Assembly (NCBI GenBank): GCA_045540355.1
Contig: JAZQHB010000079.1
Location: forward strand, 1 to 64,000
Reading direction: 5' to 3'
Source of the DNA: RGIG2945 sp045540355
GTDB taxonomy: Bacteria; Bacillota; Clostridia; Oscillospirales; Acutalibacteraceae
DNA length: 64,000 bases
Shown: positions 16,579 to 26,498 of the stretch, piece after piece
Layout: every line of letters begins with the position of its first letter
How positions within the stretch are numbered: the stretch's first letter is position 1
The notes under the pieces: model-generated
What the model saw: the letters and a program-made list of their open reading frames with translations, nothing else
What the model was told of the DNA's origin: nothing
Databases searched by the model: none
Program-made: the position numbers and the translations under genes

Positions 16579-19122
16579 ATGGAATGGTATGAAATGTCGG
16601 GGGAGAAGGTTGTTGAAAAACTCAAGTCTGACAAAAACAGAGGCTTGTCCGAGGCGTTTTGCAAGACATTGTCCGCACAAGGGAAAAATGTGATCGAGGA
16701 CAGAAAAAAGAAAAGCATTTTTCGGAAATTTCTTGAACAGTTTTCTGATTTTATGGTTATAATTTTACTCATAGCGGCGGCGATATCTTTTGTTACCGCT
16801 TTGATTGAAAAAAACGGTGAATATCTCGATCCGATAATAATTTTGGGGATAGTTATTCTCAATGCAATTATGGGAGTTGTGCAAGAAGGCAGAGCACAAA
16901 AAGCAATTGAAGCACTCAAAAAAATGACCGCACCGAAAGCTTTGGTTATACGCGACGGTCTTGAAAAAAGAATTGATGCAAAGGACCTTGTTGTCGGAGA
17001 TGTAATTCTGATTTCGGCGGGCGATATGATACCTGCAGATGCAAGGTTGATTGAATCGGTCGGATTAAAAACTCTTGAGAGTGCATTGACGGGTGAGAGC
17101 TTGCCGGTCAGCAAGAATGCAGAAATTATCGTTTCAAAAAATGCTACGGTCGGAGACAGAAAAAATATGATTTTTTCATCAACTGTTGCGGTCGAAGGCT
17201 CGGCGAAAGCAGTTGTTACTTCAATAGGAATGAAAACAGAGGTCGGAGCAATCGCAGGACTTCTTGATTCGCAGGAAACACCGCTTACGCCCTTACAGAT
17301 AAGACTTGAAAAGGTCGGAAAAATTTTAGGATTCGTCTGTCTCGGTATATGCATAATTATTTTTGTTATGGGTGTACTCAGGTCGCAAGGTCTTTTGTCT
17401 TCGTTTATGCTGGCGGTATCACTTGCGGTTGCGGCAATTCCCGAAGGCTTACCTGCGGTTGTGACGGTTGTATTGTCTTTAGGCGTACAGCGAATGGCAA
17501 AACGAAATGCAATTATAAGACGGTTGCCTGCGGTTGAAACTTTAGGTGCGGCGACGGTTATCTGCTCTGATAAAACAGGCACGCTGACGGAAAACAAAAT
17601 GACGGTCACAAAAATTTATCCGCATACAAAAAAAGCGGAAATAATTAAATATGCCGCATTATGTACCAACTCAAAAGCGGTGAAATCAAAAGGTAAAATC
17701 AAAGTTGACGGCGAACCGACGGAAAATGCGATAGTCTATGCACTTTATGAAATGGGCGAAAATAAGTCTGACCTTGAAAAAACATATCCCCGGTATAATG
17801 AAATTCCGTTCGATTCAACTCGTAAGATGATGACGACAATACATAAAACTTCCGACGGATATTTAAGCATCACCAAAGGTGCACCCGATGTTTTAATCAA
17901 GCGTTGCAATATTTCGGAAAGCGAGAAAATTTCCGCATTAAAAGAGAACGAAAAAATGGCAAAGGAAGCTTTGAGGGTTTTAGCGGTGGCGGTGAAAAAA
18001 ATATCATCACCCGATGAAAAGTGTGAAGAAAATCTTTCGTTCTGCGGACTTGTCGGAATGGTTGACCCGCCGAGAAAAGAAGCAATAAAAGCGGTAAAGT
18101 TGTGCTGTGAAGCGGGGATAAAACCTGTAATGATAACGGGTGACCACGCATTGACGGCAAAGGCAATTGCTGAACAGATGAAAATTTATTCATCGGGCGA
18201 TATCGTGGTAACGGGTGAAGAATTAGATAAAATGTCAGATGCGGAGCTTGTTAAAAAAGTACCGTCTTGCTCCGTTTTTGCAAGAGTATCACCCGAGCAC
18301 AAGGTGCGGGTCGTAAAAGCCTATCAGAGGCTCGGTGAGGTCGTTGCAATGACGGGCGACGGTGTCAATGATGCACCCGCACTCAAGGCGGCAGATATAG
18401 GATGTGCTATGGGAAAAGGCGGTACAGATGTTGCAAAGAATGCTGCAGATATGGTTTTGACCGATGATAACTTTGCAACGATAGTCAATGCCGTAAAAGA
18501 GGGCAGAGGAATTTATGACAACATCAAAAAAGCAATACACTTTTTGTTAAGCAGTAATGTAGGCGAAATACTCGTGATATTTTTAGCATCGCTTTTTTCA
18601 CTACCGACACCTGTTTTACCAATTCAGCTTTTGTGGATAAATCTTGTGACGGATTCTCTGCCGGCAATGGCTTTGGGCGTAGAGAAAAATGACAAGGAAA
18701 TAATGAAAAGAAAGCCTTTGAAAAAATCGCAGGGATTGTTTTCGAACGGTCTTGCAATCGATATAGCATTAGAGGGAATAATGCTCGGGGGCTTGGCTCT
18801 TCTGAGTTTTGTAATCGGAATGAAATATTCTCTGTCGGTGGCAAGGACAATGGCTTTTTGTACCTTAAGTCTCGGTGAATTATTCCACGCGTTTAATATG
18901 AGAAGTGAGAAAAGCCTTTTTAAAATCGGATTCTTCTCAAATACAAAATTCACACTTGCAATTTTGGTCTGTGCCGTGCTGCAAATGCTTACTGTGACGG
19001 TGGGCTTTTTATCAAAAATATTTGATACGGTCATGCTTACACCGACACAATGGTTGATAACGGCGGTACTCTCAATTGCTCCCATAATTATGTGTGAGGT
19101 TGTTAAATTGGTTAAGAAATAA
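16579..19122 (+). CDS. P-type Ca2+-transporting ATPase (type II, PMCA/SERCA-like)
   Basis: 847 aa membrane pump. Seen: cation ATPase N-terminus, the dephosphorylation loop TGESLPV, the M4 ion-site motif AIPEGLPAVVTVVLS, the phosphorylation site CSDKTGTLTENKMTV, KGAPDVL in the N domain, MITGDHALTA and TGDGVNDAPALKAADIG in the P domain, and a C-terminal domain with several hydrophobic helices. PEGLP in M4 and the overall length fit bacterial Ca2+ ATPases such as LMCA1. Start ATG at 16579 behind AGGAGGGG. The ion is inferred from family resemblance. Confidence 0.9.
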   Translation: MEWYEMSGEKVVEKLKSDKNRGLSEAFCKTLSAQGKNVIEDRKKKSIFRKFLEQFSDFMVIILLIAAAISFVTALIEKNGEYLDPIIILGIVILNAIMGVVQEGRAQKAIEALKKMTAPKALVIRDGLEKRIDAKDLVVGDVILISAGDMIPADARLIESVGLKTLESALTGESLPVSKNAEIIVSKNATVGDRKNMIFSSTVAVEGSAKAVVTSIGMKTEVGAIAGLLDSQETPLTPLQIRLEKVGKILGFVCLGICIIIFVMGVLRSQGLLSSFMLAVSLAVAAIPEGLPAVVTVVLSLGVQRMAKRNAIIRRLPAVETLGAATVICSDKTGTLTENKMTVTKIYPHTKKAEIIKYAALCTNSKAVKSKGKIKVDGEPTENAIVYALYEMGENKSDLEKTYPRYNEIPFDSTRKMMTTIHKTSDGYLSITKGAPDVLIKRCNISESEKISALKENEKMAKEALRVLAVAVKKISSPDEKCEENLSFCGLVGMVDPPRKEAIKAVKLCCEAGIKPVMITGDHALTAKAIAEQMKIYSSGDIVVTGEELDKMSDAELVKKVPSCSVFARVSPEHKVRVVKAYQRLGEVVAMTGDGVNDAPALKAADIGCAMGKGGTDVAKNAADMVLTDDNFATIVNAVKEGRGIYDNIKKAIHFLLSSNVGEILVIFLASLFSLPTPVLPIQLLWINLVTDSLPAMALGVEKNDKEIMKRKPLKKSQGLFSNGLAIDIALEGIMLGGLALLSFVIGMKYSLSVARTMAFCTLSLGELFHAFNMRSEKSLFKIGFFSNTKFTLAILVCAVLQMLTVTVGFLSKIFDTVMLTPTQWLITAVLSIAPIIMCEVVKLVKK

Positions 19123-19125
19123 GAC

Positions 19126-19155
19126 TTGACTAAAGCGGGAAGTATAAAATATAAT
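19126..19155 (+). promoter_or_regulatory. Promoter of the TtcA-like gene
   Basis: TTGACT (19126-19131), an 18-nt spacer, TATAAT (19150-19155). It begins 4 nt after the ATPase stop. Confidence 0.6.
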
Positions 19156-19171
19156 ATTCTCGGTGGTTAAA

Positions 19172-19882
19172 ATGCAAAAGCTTATGTCTTATGTACGCTC
19201 TGCGTGCGAAAAATACAATATGATTGATGAGGGCGATATGATAGCTGTCGGAGTTTCCGGCGGCAAGGATTCTATCGCTCTTTTATATGCTTTAGCACAG
19301 ATGCGAAGATTCTATCCGAAAAAATATGATATAAAAGCGATAACGCTTGACCCTTGTTTTTTCGATGAGGAAAGTGACTTTTCCTATATTGAAAATCTCT
19401 GCGAAAAATTAGGTGTTGAGTATATAGTCAAAAGGACAGAGCTCTGGAAAGTTGTTTTTGAAGACAGAAAGGAATCGAATCCTTGCAGTCTTTGTGCAAG
19501 AATGAGGAGAGGTATTCTGCACGATGTCGCAAAAGAAAACGGTTGCAACAAATTAGCTCTCGGACATCACATGGACGATGCGGCAGAAACTTTTATTATG
19601 AATCTGTTTTCTGGTGGCACCATAGGTTGTTTTTCGCCTGTTTCTTATCTTTCAAGAAAAGATTTATACATGATTCGCCCGATGATTTTTGCGAGGGAAA
19701 CAGATGTTGAAAAAGCGATAAGACATGAGAATTTATCGATAGTAAAAAGTCGTTGTCCGGTTGACAAAACGACTAACAGAGAGGAAACAAAAAAACTTTT
19801 GAAATCGCTGAAAAAGGAAAATTCCGACCCTGTTGAAAAGATAGTTTCTGCTTTGCAGAAAGCAAATATCGACAGATGGTGA
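19172..19882 (+). CDS. TtcA-family PP-loop tRNA thiolation enzyme
   Basis: 236 aa. An N-hydrolase-type PP-loop (VGVSGGKDSIALLYAL) marks ATP-dependent adenylation of tRNA. The CSLCARMRRG motif and LGHHMDDAAETFIMNLF are typical of TtcA, which makes 2-thiocytidine at tRNA position 32 with an iron-sulfur cluster held partly by the CxxC. It is shorter than E. coli TtcA, as many clostridial homologs are. I prefer the ATG at 19172 (MQKLMSYVRSACEKY) to a GTG 9 nt upstream that overlaps the GGTGG ribosome site. Confidence 0.82.
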   Translation: MQKLMSYVRSACEKYNMIDEGDMIAVGVSGGKDSIALLYALAQMRRFYPKKYDIKAITLDPCFFDEESDFSYIENLCEKLGVEYIVKRTELWKVVFEDRKESNPCSLCARMRRGILHDVAKENGCNKLALGHHMDDAAETFIMNLFSGGTIGCFSPVSYLSRKDLYMIRPMIFARETDVEKAIRHENLSIVKSRCPVDKTTNREETKKLLKSLKKENSDPVEKIVSALQKANIDRW

Positions 19883-19899
19883 AAAACTGCAAAAAAGAC

Positions 19900-19928
19900 T
19901 TTATTTTTTGAATAAAAAATGATATAAT
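19900..19928 (+). promoter_or_regulatory. Probable promoter of purL
   Basis: TATAAT (19923-19928) with a weak -35 (TTTATT, 19900-19905) at 17-nt spacing, in an AT-rich gap after the TtcA-like gene. No purine riboswitch or PurR-like palindrome is visible in the short leader. Confidence 0.4.
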
Positions 19929-19969
19929 ATATTTTAATATTTTTGAAATATTTATGTGGAGGTATCGCT

Positions 19970-22900
19970 GTGTCAAAAGTAATGCGTATTTTTGTTGAAA
20001 AGAGAAAAGGTTTTGATGTTGAGGCAATGGGAATATTGTCCGATATCAGAGACAGTCTTGGTATAAATTCTATTGAAACTTTGCGTGTTTTCAATAGGTA
20101 TGATGTTGAGGGCTTGACACCTGAACAGTTCGAAACTGCTTGCAAGACAATTTTGTCCGAAACAAATGTGGACAAGATTTACAAGGAGCTCGAATTAACC
20201 GGTTGCCGTACATTCGGAATGGAGTATCTCGCAGGTCAGTATGACCAGAGAGCAGACTCTGCCGCACAGTGTATAGCACTTCTTACAGGTGAAAAACAGC
20301 CTACTGTTAAAACTGCAACTATCATCGCAATGACAGGTGATATCACAGATGCAGAGTTTGACAAGATTAAGAAGTATCTTATCAACCCCGTTGAGAGCTG
20401 TGAAGCTTCAATGGAAGAAGCTTTGTCCCTTGATATCAAAGCGGACGAGCCCGAAGATATCAAAATCGTTGAAGGCTTCATTTCCTGGAATGAAGAAAAA
20501 ACTGCCGCATACCATAAGAGTATGGGCTTTGCAATGAGTCTTGATGATTTAAAGCATTGTCAGAATTATTTCAGAGACACAGAAAAACGCGATCCTTTCA
20601 TTACAGAGTTAAAGGTTATTGATACATATTGGTCAGACCACTGCCGTCATACAACATTCCTTACAAAGCTTGAGAATGTTGAGATTGAGGAATCGAAGCT
20701 CAAATCAGCTATTGAAAGTGCATGGATTGAATACATCACCGCAAGAGCAGAGGTTTACGGCAACCGTGAAAAGAATATCACACTTATGGATATTGCAACA
20801 ATCGGTACAAAACTTCTCAAAAAGCAGGGTTATGCCGACAATCTTGACGAAAGCGATGAAATCAATGCTTGCTCGATAGAAGTACCGGTTGAAATCGACG
20901 GCAAGACAGAAAAATGGCTCGTTCAGTTCAAGAACGAAACACATAACCACCCCACAGAAATCGAGCCCTTCGGCGGCGCGGCAACTTGCCTCGGCGGTGC
21001 TATCCGTGACCCGTTGTCAGGCAGAGCTTATGTATATCAGGCAATGCGTGTTACAGGCAGCGGCGACCCGAGAATTTCGTTTGAAGATACACTTGAGGGT
21101 AAACTCACACAGAAGAAGATTACAACAACTGCAGCAGCAGGTTATTCATCATACGGTAACCAGATAGGTCTTGCGACAGGTCAGGTTACAGAGCTTTATG
21201 ACAACGGCTATATCGCAAAGAGAATGGAAATCGGTGCGGTTGTCGGTGCATCACCCAAGGCTAATGTTAAGAGAGAACAGCCGATGGACGGCGATATCAT
21301 CGTTCTTTTAGGCGGCAGAACAGGCCGTGACGGTTGCGGCGGTGCAACAGGCTCCTCAAAGGCACACGATACAAAATCAATCGAAACCTGCGGTGCGGAA
21401 GTACAGAAGGGGAATCCGCCCACAGAAAGAAAAATTCAGAGACTTTTCAGAAAAACTGCAGCTGCAAGTCTTATCAAGAGATGTAACGACTTCGGTGCAG
21501 GCGGTGTCTGTGTTGCTATCGGTGAATTGGCAGACGGACTTCAGATAAATCTTGATGCAGTTCCCAAGAAGTACGACGGACTTGACGGAACAGAGCTTGC
21601 AATTTCCGAATCACAGGAAAGAATGGCAGTTGTTTTAGCTGCTGAAGATGTTGACACATTCAAAGCATTGGCAGACGAAGAAAACCTTGAAGCAACAGTA
21701 GTTGCAAGAGTAACGGAAGACCCCCGCCTTGTGATGAAATGGCGTGGCGGTGAAATAGTAAACTTAAGCAGAGAATTCCTTAACACAAACGGTGTTATGC
21801 AGACTGCAAACGCAAAGATTACCGCAGTTGATGAAACAAAGGATTACAGAAATGCAATCCCCGAAGTGCTTAAAGATAAGTCAGGTGTTGATGCATTCAA
21901 AGCTAACTTGAGCCGTCTTGAAGTATGCTCACAGAAAGGTCTTTCAGAGCGTTTTGACTCAAGCATCGGTGCCGCAACGGTTCTTATGCCGTTCGCAGGT
22001 AAGTATCAGCTTACTCCCGAAGAAGCAATGTGTGCAAAGATTCCGCTTGATAAGGGCGAAACAGACGATGCAACCGCAATGACATTCGGTTTTATCCCCG
22101 GACTTTCCCGCTTCAGCCCGTTCCACGGTTCAGCTTATGCAGTAACACAGTCATTGGCAAAGCTCGCAGCTATCGGTGCAAATCCGTTTGAAGCAAGACT
22201 TACAATGCAGGAATACTTTGAAAGACTTCACGATGTACCTGAAAGATGGGGTAAACCTGCAGCAGCATTGCTCGGCGGACTTACTGCACAGCTTCATTTC
22301 AAAACACCCGCAATCGGCGGTAAGGACAGTATGTCAGGCTCATTCAACGACCTCGATGTACCGCCCACACTCGTATGCTTTGCAGTAACAATGACAAAGG
22401 CATCAAAGACAACAAGTGCAGCATTCAAAAAGAACGATTCAAGAGTGGTTCTTTTGAAATTGCCTGAAAATAAAGAAACATTACTTCCCGATTGGGATAA
22501 GACAATCGCACTTTATACTGCGGTTTATGAGAATGTAAGAAACGGTAAGATTTTATCAGCATCCGTAATCAAAGAAGGCGGTGCCGCAGCAGCAGTTGCA
22601 AAGATGGCATTCGGTAACAAGTTCGGCTTTACATTCGCAACAGAAGATGCACAGACTTTATATACACCTATCTGCGGTTCATTCGTAGCAGAGGTTGCAG
22701 ACGATTTCAATATCGACGGTGCAGAGATTATTGAATTGGGCAGAACAACTGCAAACGATTACTTTGAACTCGGTGCAGAAAAAGCATCTGTTGAGGAATT
22801 GGTAGCTGCCTGGACCGGTACTCTTGAGCCCATCTTCCCGACAAAGGCAGAAAGTGCAAAGATGGTTGCAGATGTCCCGCTTTATACAGAAAAATCAAAC

Positions 22901-23722
22901 AAGGCTCCTGCAATCAAGGTTGCAAAGCCGAAGGTAATTATCCCCGTATTCCCCGGTACAAACTGCGAATACGATACAGCAAGAGCATTTGAAAAAGCAG
23001 GTGCAGAGGCTGAAATTCTTGTAATCAAGAACCTTACACCCGAAATGATAGCAGAAAGCATCGATGCATTTGCACAGAAGCTTAAAACTGCACAGATTAT
23101 GATGATTCCCGGCGGTTTCAGCGGCGGTGACGAGCCCGACGGTTCAGGTAAATTCATCGCAACAACATTGAGAAACCCGAAGATCAAAGAAGCAGTTACA
23201 GACTTACTTGAAAACCGCGACGGTCTCGCACTCGGTATCTGTAACGGTTTCCAGGCACTTATCAAAACAGGTCTTGTACCTTACGGCAAGATTATCGACA
23301 TTGAAGAAACAGACCCGACACTGACATTCAACAACATCGGTCGCCATGCATCTTCAATGGTTTATACAAGAGTTACATCTGTAAAATCTCCGTGGTTGAG
23401 CCTCTCGGAAGCAGGCGACATTCACGCTGTTCCGATTTCACACGGTGAAGGCAGATTTGTAGCATCAGACGAAATGATAGCCAAGCTCATAGCTAACGGA
23501 CAGATTGCAACACAGTATGTTGACATCAACGGCAACCCGAGCGATATTACTGCATACAATCCCAACGGCTCTGTTTGTGCTATCGAAGGTATCACAAGTC
23601 CCGACGGACGCGTTCTCGGTAAGATGGCTCACAGTGAGCGTCAGGGCAACAACCTTTATAAGAATGTTATGGGTGAGAAGGATCAGAAGATATTTGCGTC
23701 AGGTGTTCAGTATTTTAAATAA
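19970..23722 (+). CDS. purL: Phosphoribosylformylglycinamidine synthase, single-chain
   Basis: 1250 aa. It converts FGAR, ATP and glutamine to FGAM in purine synthesis. The order is a PurS-like N-terminus, two AIRS/PurM-like halves (FKNETHNHPTEIEPFGGAAT near residue 310; AIGGKDSMSGSF near 770) and a C-terminal class I glutaminase with PGTNCEYDTARAF, the nucleophile Cys in LGICNGFQAL and the HAVPISHGEGRF triad region. This is the clostridial/Bacteroidetes full-length form rather than split PurSQL. The start is GTG at 19970, 7 nt past TGGAGG; an upstream ATG at 19943 lies before that ribosome site. Confidence 0.96.
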   Translation: MSKVMRIFVEKRKGFDVEAMGILSDIRDSLGINSIETLRVFNRYDVEGLTPEQFETACKTILSETNVDKIYKELELTGCRTFGMEYLAGQYDQRADSAAQCIALLTGEKQPTVKTATIIAMTGDITDAEFDKIKKYLINPVESCEASMEEALSLDIKADEPEDIKIVEGFISWNEEKTAAYHKSMGFAMSLDDLKHCQNYFRDTEKRDPFITELKVIDTYWSDHCRHTTFLTKLENVEIEESKLKSAIESAWIEYITARAEVYGNREKNITLMDIATIGTKLLKKQGYADNLDESDEINACSIEVPVEIDGKTEKWLVQFKNETHNHPTEIEPFGGAATCLGGAIRDPLSGRAYVYQAMRVTGSGDPRISFEDTLEGKLTQKKITTTAAAGYSSYGNQIGLATGQVTELYDNGYIAKRMEIGAVVGASPKANVKREQPMDGDIIVLLGGRTGRDGCGGATGSSKAHDTKSIETCGAEVQKGNPPTERKIQRLFRKTAAASLIKRCNDFGAGGVCVAIGELADGLQINLDAVPKKYDGLDGTELAISESQERMAVVLAAEDVDTFKALADEENLEATVVARVTEDPRLVMKWRGGEIVNLSREFLNTNGVMQTANAKITAVDETKDYRNAIPEVLKDKSGVDAFKANLSRLEVCSQKGLSERFDSSIGAATVLMPFAGKYQLTPEEAMCAKIPLDKGETDDATAMTFGFIPGLSRFSPFHGSAYAVTQSLAKLAAIGANPFEARLTMQEYFERLHDVPERWGKPAAALLGGLTAQLHFKTPAIGGKDSMSGSFNDLDVPPTLVCFAVTMTKASKTTSAAFKKNDSRVVLLKLPENKETLLPDWDKTIALYTAVYENVRNGKILSASVIKEGGAAAAVAKMAFGNKFGFTFATEDAQTLYTPICGSFVAEVADDFNIDGAEIIELGRTTANDYFELGAEKASVEELVAAWTGTLEPIFPTKAESAKMVADVPLYTEKSNKAPAIKVAKPKVIIPVFPGTNCEYDTARAFEKAGAEAEILVIKNLTPEMIAESIDAFAQKLKTAQIMMIPGGFSGGDEPDGSGKFIATTLRNPKIKEAVTDLLENRDGLALGICNGFQALIKTGLVPYGKIIDIEETDPTLTFNNIGRHASSMVYTRVTSVKSPWLSLSEAGDIHAVPISHGEGRFVASDEMIAKLIANGQIATQYVDINGNPSDITAYNPNGSVCAIEGITSPDGRVLGKMAHSERQGNNLYKNVMGEKDQKIFASGVQYFK

Positions 23723-23815
23723 TGCAGAATGCAAAGTGCAGAATGCAAAATGAAGGGTGGGCAAAGCCCACACCCAATAATAGCTTTATTTATCAAGCGT
23801 AGGGGCGGATATTAT
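23723..23815. repeat. TGCATTC heptamer repeat (copy B, inverted) with hairpin and adjoining dyad
   Basis: Read on the minus strand this is a hairpin (GTGGGC/GCCCAC, 23757-23771) followed by four TTCTGCA/TTTTGCA-type heptamers, matching copy A at 6388-6444 in order. A further small dyad (CGGA...TCCG, near 23805-23822) lies in the GGGGCGGATATTATC stretch. It starts at the purL stop codon. Confidence 0.6.
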
Positions 23816-23851
23816 CTGTCCGTATAATAGACACGAAAGAAGTAGATTTAT

Positions 23852-25060
23852 ATGAAATACATAGTTGTTTTATATGACGGTATGGCTGATTATCCCGTAC
23901 CTGCTCTCGGAAATAAAACTCCGATGGAACTTGCAAAAAAGCCGAATTTTGACGCCCTTGCTCAAAAGGGCGAGGTCGGTCTTGTCAAGACTGTTGCTGA
24001 CGGAATGAAACCCGGAAGTGATGTTGCAAACCTGAGCGTTATGGGATATGATGCAAAGAAATATTACACAGGCCGTTCTCCATTGGAAGCGGTCAGCATC
24101 GGTGTTAAAATGGAGGATACAGATGTTGCATTGAGATGTAATGTTGTAACTCTTTCCGATGAAGAAGACTACACAAAAAAAACAATGGTTGATTATTCCG
24201 CAGGTGACATCTCAACAAAAGATGCTGCAGAAATAATCAAGACTGTTCAGGAAGAATTAGGAAACGAAATCTTTACTTTCTACAGCGGTGTTATGTATCG
24301 CCATTGCCTTCTTTGGAAAAACGGTACAACGGATTTGGGCTCAATGACACCTCCGCACGATATTTCGGGCAAGGTTGTCGGTGAGTATTTATCAGACAGC
24401 GAAAATGCAAAGCCTCTTATCGAAATGATGAAAAAGAGTGCAGAGATTCTGAAAAATCACCCTGTAAATTTAAGAAGAATTGCTGAAGGTAAATTGCCTG
24501 CTAATTCAATATGGTTATGGGGCGAAGGCAAAAAGCCGATGCTTGATGATTTCTATGAAACATACAAGGTCAAAGGCAGTGTTATTTCTGCAGTTGATTT
24601 GCTTAAAGGTATCGGTATCTGTGCAGGAATGAACACTCCCGAGGTTGAAAATGTAACAGGCTATATTGACACAAACTTCGAGGGCAAGGCAAAAGCGGCA
24701 GTTGAAGAATTAGAAAACGGTCAGGATTTTGTATATATCCATATCGAAGCTCCCGACGAATGCGGTCACAGAAACGAGCCCGAAAACAAGGTTCGTGCAA
24801 TCGAGCTCATCGACGAAAAAGTGTTACCGATTATCATCGAAGCATTGGAAAAATATGATGATTATAAAATTATGATATTACCTGACCACCCCACACCGAT
24901 TGTAACTTTAACACACGCATCTGACCCCGTACCCTATATGATTTATCATAAGAAGAACGAAGTCGAGGGTGTTGAAACAATCAACGAAAATACGGCAAAA
25001 GCGACAGGCAATTACATCGAAGAGGGTTACACTCTTATGAGTAAGTTTATAAACGGATAG
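23852..25060 (+). CDS. ApgM-type cofactor-independent phosphoglycerate mutase / proposed homoserine kinase
   Basis: 402 aa, alkaline phosphatase superfamily. Seen: VVLYDGMADYPVPALGNKTP (metal-binding Asp), the Ser-containing loop GSDVANLSVMGYDA, CNVVTLSD, YIHIEAPDECGHRNEPE and ILPDHPTPIVTLTHASDPVP (metal Asp/His). This is the archaeal-type ApgM family. One clostridial branch is annotated as a proposed homoserine kinase (TIGR02535), and the O-acetylhomoserine sulfhydrylase gene lies directly downstream, so a role in homoserine metabolism is plausible but unproved. The ribosome site is weak (GAAAGAAG). Confidence 0.82.
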   Translation: MKYIVVLYDGMADYPVPALGNKTPMELAKKPNFDALAQKGEVGLVKTVADGMKPGSDVANLSVMGYDAKKYYTGRSPLEAVSIGVKMEDTDVALRCNVVTLSDEEDYTKKTMVDYSAGDISTKDAAEIIKTVQEELGNEIFTFYSGVMYRHCLLWKNGTTDLGSMTPPHDISGKVVGEYLSDSENAKPLIEMMKKSAEILKNHPVNLRRIAEGKLPANSIWLWGEGKKPMLDDFYETYKVKGSVISAVDLLKGIGICAGMNTPEVENVTGYIDTNFEGKAKAAVEELENGQDFVYIHIEAPDECGHRNEPENKVRAIELIDEKVLPIIIEALEKYDDYKIMILPDHPTPIVTLTHASDPVPYMIYHKKNEVEGVETINENTAKATGNYIEEGYTLMSKFING

Positions 25061-25179
25061 TTTGGCTAAATTTGCCCATAGCACCATTTTAGCGTTCGGG
25101 GCGGTGCACATCGGCACAGCTCCCTCACTAAAAACGGCACTCTGAACAAATTCATCTCAAACTTATATTGTGAAAAATT

Positions 25180-25204
25180 CAGACAGGGGACGGTTCTGTG
25201 TCTG
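25180..25204. repeat. GGGACGG palindromic repeat upstream of metY
   Basis: An imperfect dyad: CAGACA (25180-25185) and TGTCTG (25199-25204) are inverted around GGGGACGGTTCTG. The GGGACGGTTCT core is a motif I associate with dispersed Firmicute intergenic repeats. It lies 20 nt before metY, so it may instead be part of the metY 5' leader. Confidence 0.35.
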
Positions 25205-25223
25205 AAAAGAAAGGAATGCTAAT

Positions 25224-26498
25224 ATGAGCGATTATAAAATAAATACAAAATGCATACAGTCGGGTTATACTCCGAAAAACGGTGAACCGAGAGTTATTCC
25301 GATTGTTCAGAGTACAACTTTCAAATATGAAACATCTGAAGCAATGGGCAGACTTTTTGACCTTGAGGACACAGGTTATTTCTACACAAGACTTCAGAAT
25401 CCGACAAACGATTATGTAGCAGCAAAGATTGCTGACCTTGAAGGCGGCGTAGGTGCAATGCTTACATCTTCAGGTCAGGCGGCATCGTTCTTCTCCGTAT
25501 TCAATATTGCTTCTGCAGGTGACCACATCATCAGCTCAAGCGAAATTTACGGCGGTACATTCAATCTTTTCAATGTTACAATGAGAAAGCTCGGTATTGA
25601 CTTCACATTCATCTCACCCGATGCAAGTGAAGAAGAAATCAATGCAGCTTTCAAAGAAAACACAAAGGCTGTTTTCGGCGAAACAATATCCAATCCGTCA
25701 CTTACTGTTTTGGATATTGAAAGATTTGCAAATGCCGCACACGCACACGGTGTTCCACTTATTGTTGATAATACTTTTGCAACACCCATCAACTGCAGAC
25801 CGATTGAATTCGGTGCAGATATCGTAATCCACTCAACAACAAAATACATGGACGGCCACGCAACAAGCGTTGGCGGTGTAATTGTTGACAGCGGTAATTT
25901 CGACTGGACACAGAACGATAAATTCCCCGGTCTTACTACTCCCGATGATTCTTATCACGGTATAATCTATACAGAAAAATTCGGCAAAGCGGCATATATC
26001 ACAAAGGCTTGTACTCAGCTTATGCGTGATCTCGGTTCAATCCCCTCACCGCACAATGCATTCCTTTTGAATCTCGGCCTTGAAACGCTTTTCCTGAGAA
26101 TGCCCCGTCATTGTGAAAATGCAATGAAGGTTGCAACCTACCTCGAGAATAACGATAAAATCGCTTGGGTAAATTATCCCGATTTAGAAAGCAACCGTTT
26201 CAATGCACTCCAGAAAAAATATCTTCCCAACGGCTCCTGCGGTGTTGTATCTTTCGGAGTTAAGGGTGGTATGGATGCGGCAATGAAGTTTATGAACAGC
26301 TTAAAGCTTGCAGCGGTTGTAACCCATGTTGCAGACTGCCGTACCTGCGTACTTCATCCCGCAAGTGCAACTCACAGACAGCTCACTCCCGAACAGCTTA
26401 AAGAAGCAGGAATCGGTGAAGACCTTATCCGTTTCTCAGTCGGTATCGAGGACGTCGAGGACATCATTGCCGACATCGAACAGGCTCTCAATGCCTGA
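25224..26498 (+). CDS. metY: O-acetylhomoserine aminocarboxypropyltransferase (sulfhydrylase)
   Basis: 424 aa, Cys/Met-metabolism PLP family. It makes homocysteine from O-acetylhomoserine and sulfide. Seen: TKCIQSGYTPKNGEPRVIPI, YFYTRLQNPTND, LTSSGQAASFFSVFN (PLP phosphate), the EIYGGTFNLF loop, VDNTFATPINCRPIEFGADI, the Schiff-base Lys in HSTTKYMDGHAT, and RFSVGIEDVEDIIAD. Together with metA it gives the direct sulfhydrylation route. Its last 63 bp overlap the convergent ATPase gene on the other strand. No S-box or T-box is visible in the 163-bp upstream gap. Confidence 0.94.
   Translation: MSDYKINTKCIQSGYTPKNGEPRVIPIVQSTTFKYETSEAMGRLFDLEDTGYFYTRLQNPTNDYVAAKIADLEGGVGAMLTSSGQAASFFSVFNIASAGDHIISSSEIYGGTFNLFNVTMRKLGIDFTFISPDASEEEINAAFKENTKAVFGETISNPSLTVLDIERFANAAHAHGVPLIVDNTFATPINCRPIEFGADIVIHSTTKYMDGHATSVGGVIVDSGNFDWTQNDKFPGLTTPDDSYHGIIYTEKFGKAAYITKACTQLMRDLGSIPSPHNAFLLNLGLETLFLRMPRHCENAMKVATYLENNDKIAWVNYPDLESNRFNALQKKYLPNGSCGVVSFGVKGGMDAAMKFMNSLKLAAVVTHVADCRTCVLHPASATHRQLTPEQLKEAGIGEDLIRFSVGIEDVEDIIADIEQALNA

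Noticed and set aside
16560..17609. 349-codon minus-strand frame opposite the Ca2+ ATPase
   Set aside because: The plus strand encodes all P-type ATPase motifs; the reverse frame is Ser/Thr/Pro-rich shadow sequence with no recognisable domain.
25061..25223. SAM (S-box) riboswitch before metY
   Set aside because: I could not find the conserved S-box core; the gap holds only a short palindromic repeat.
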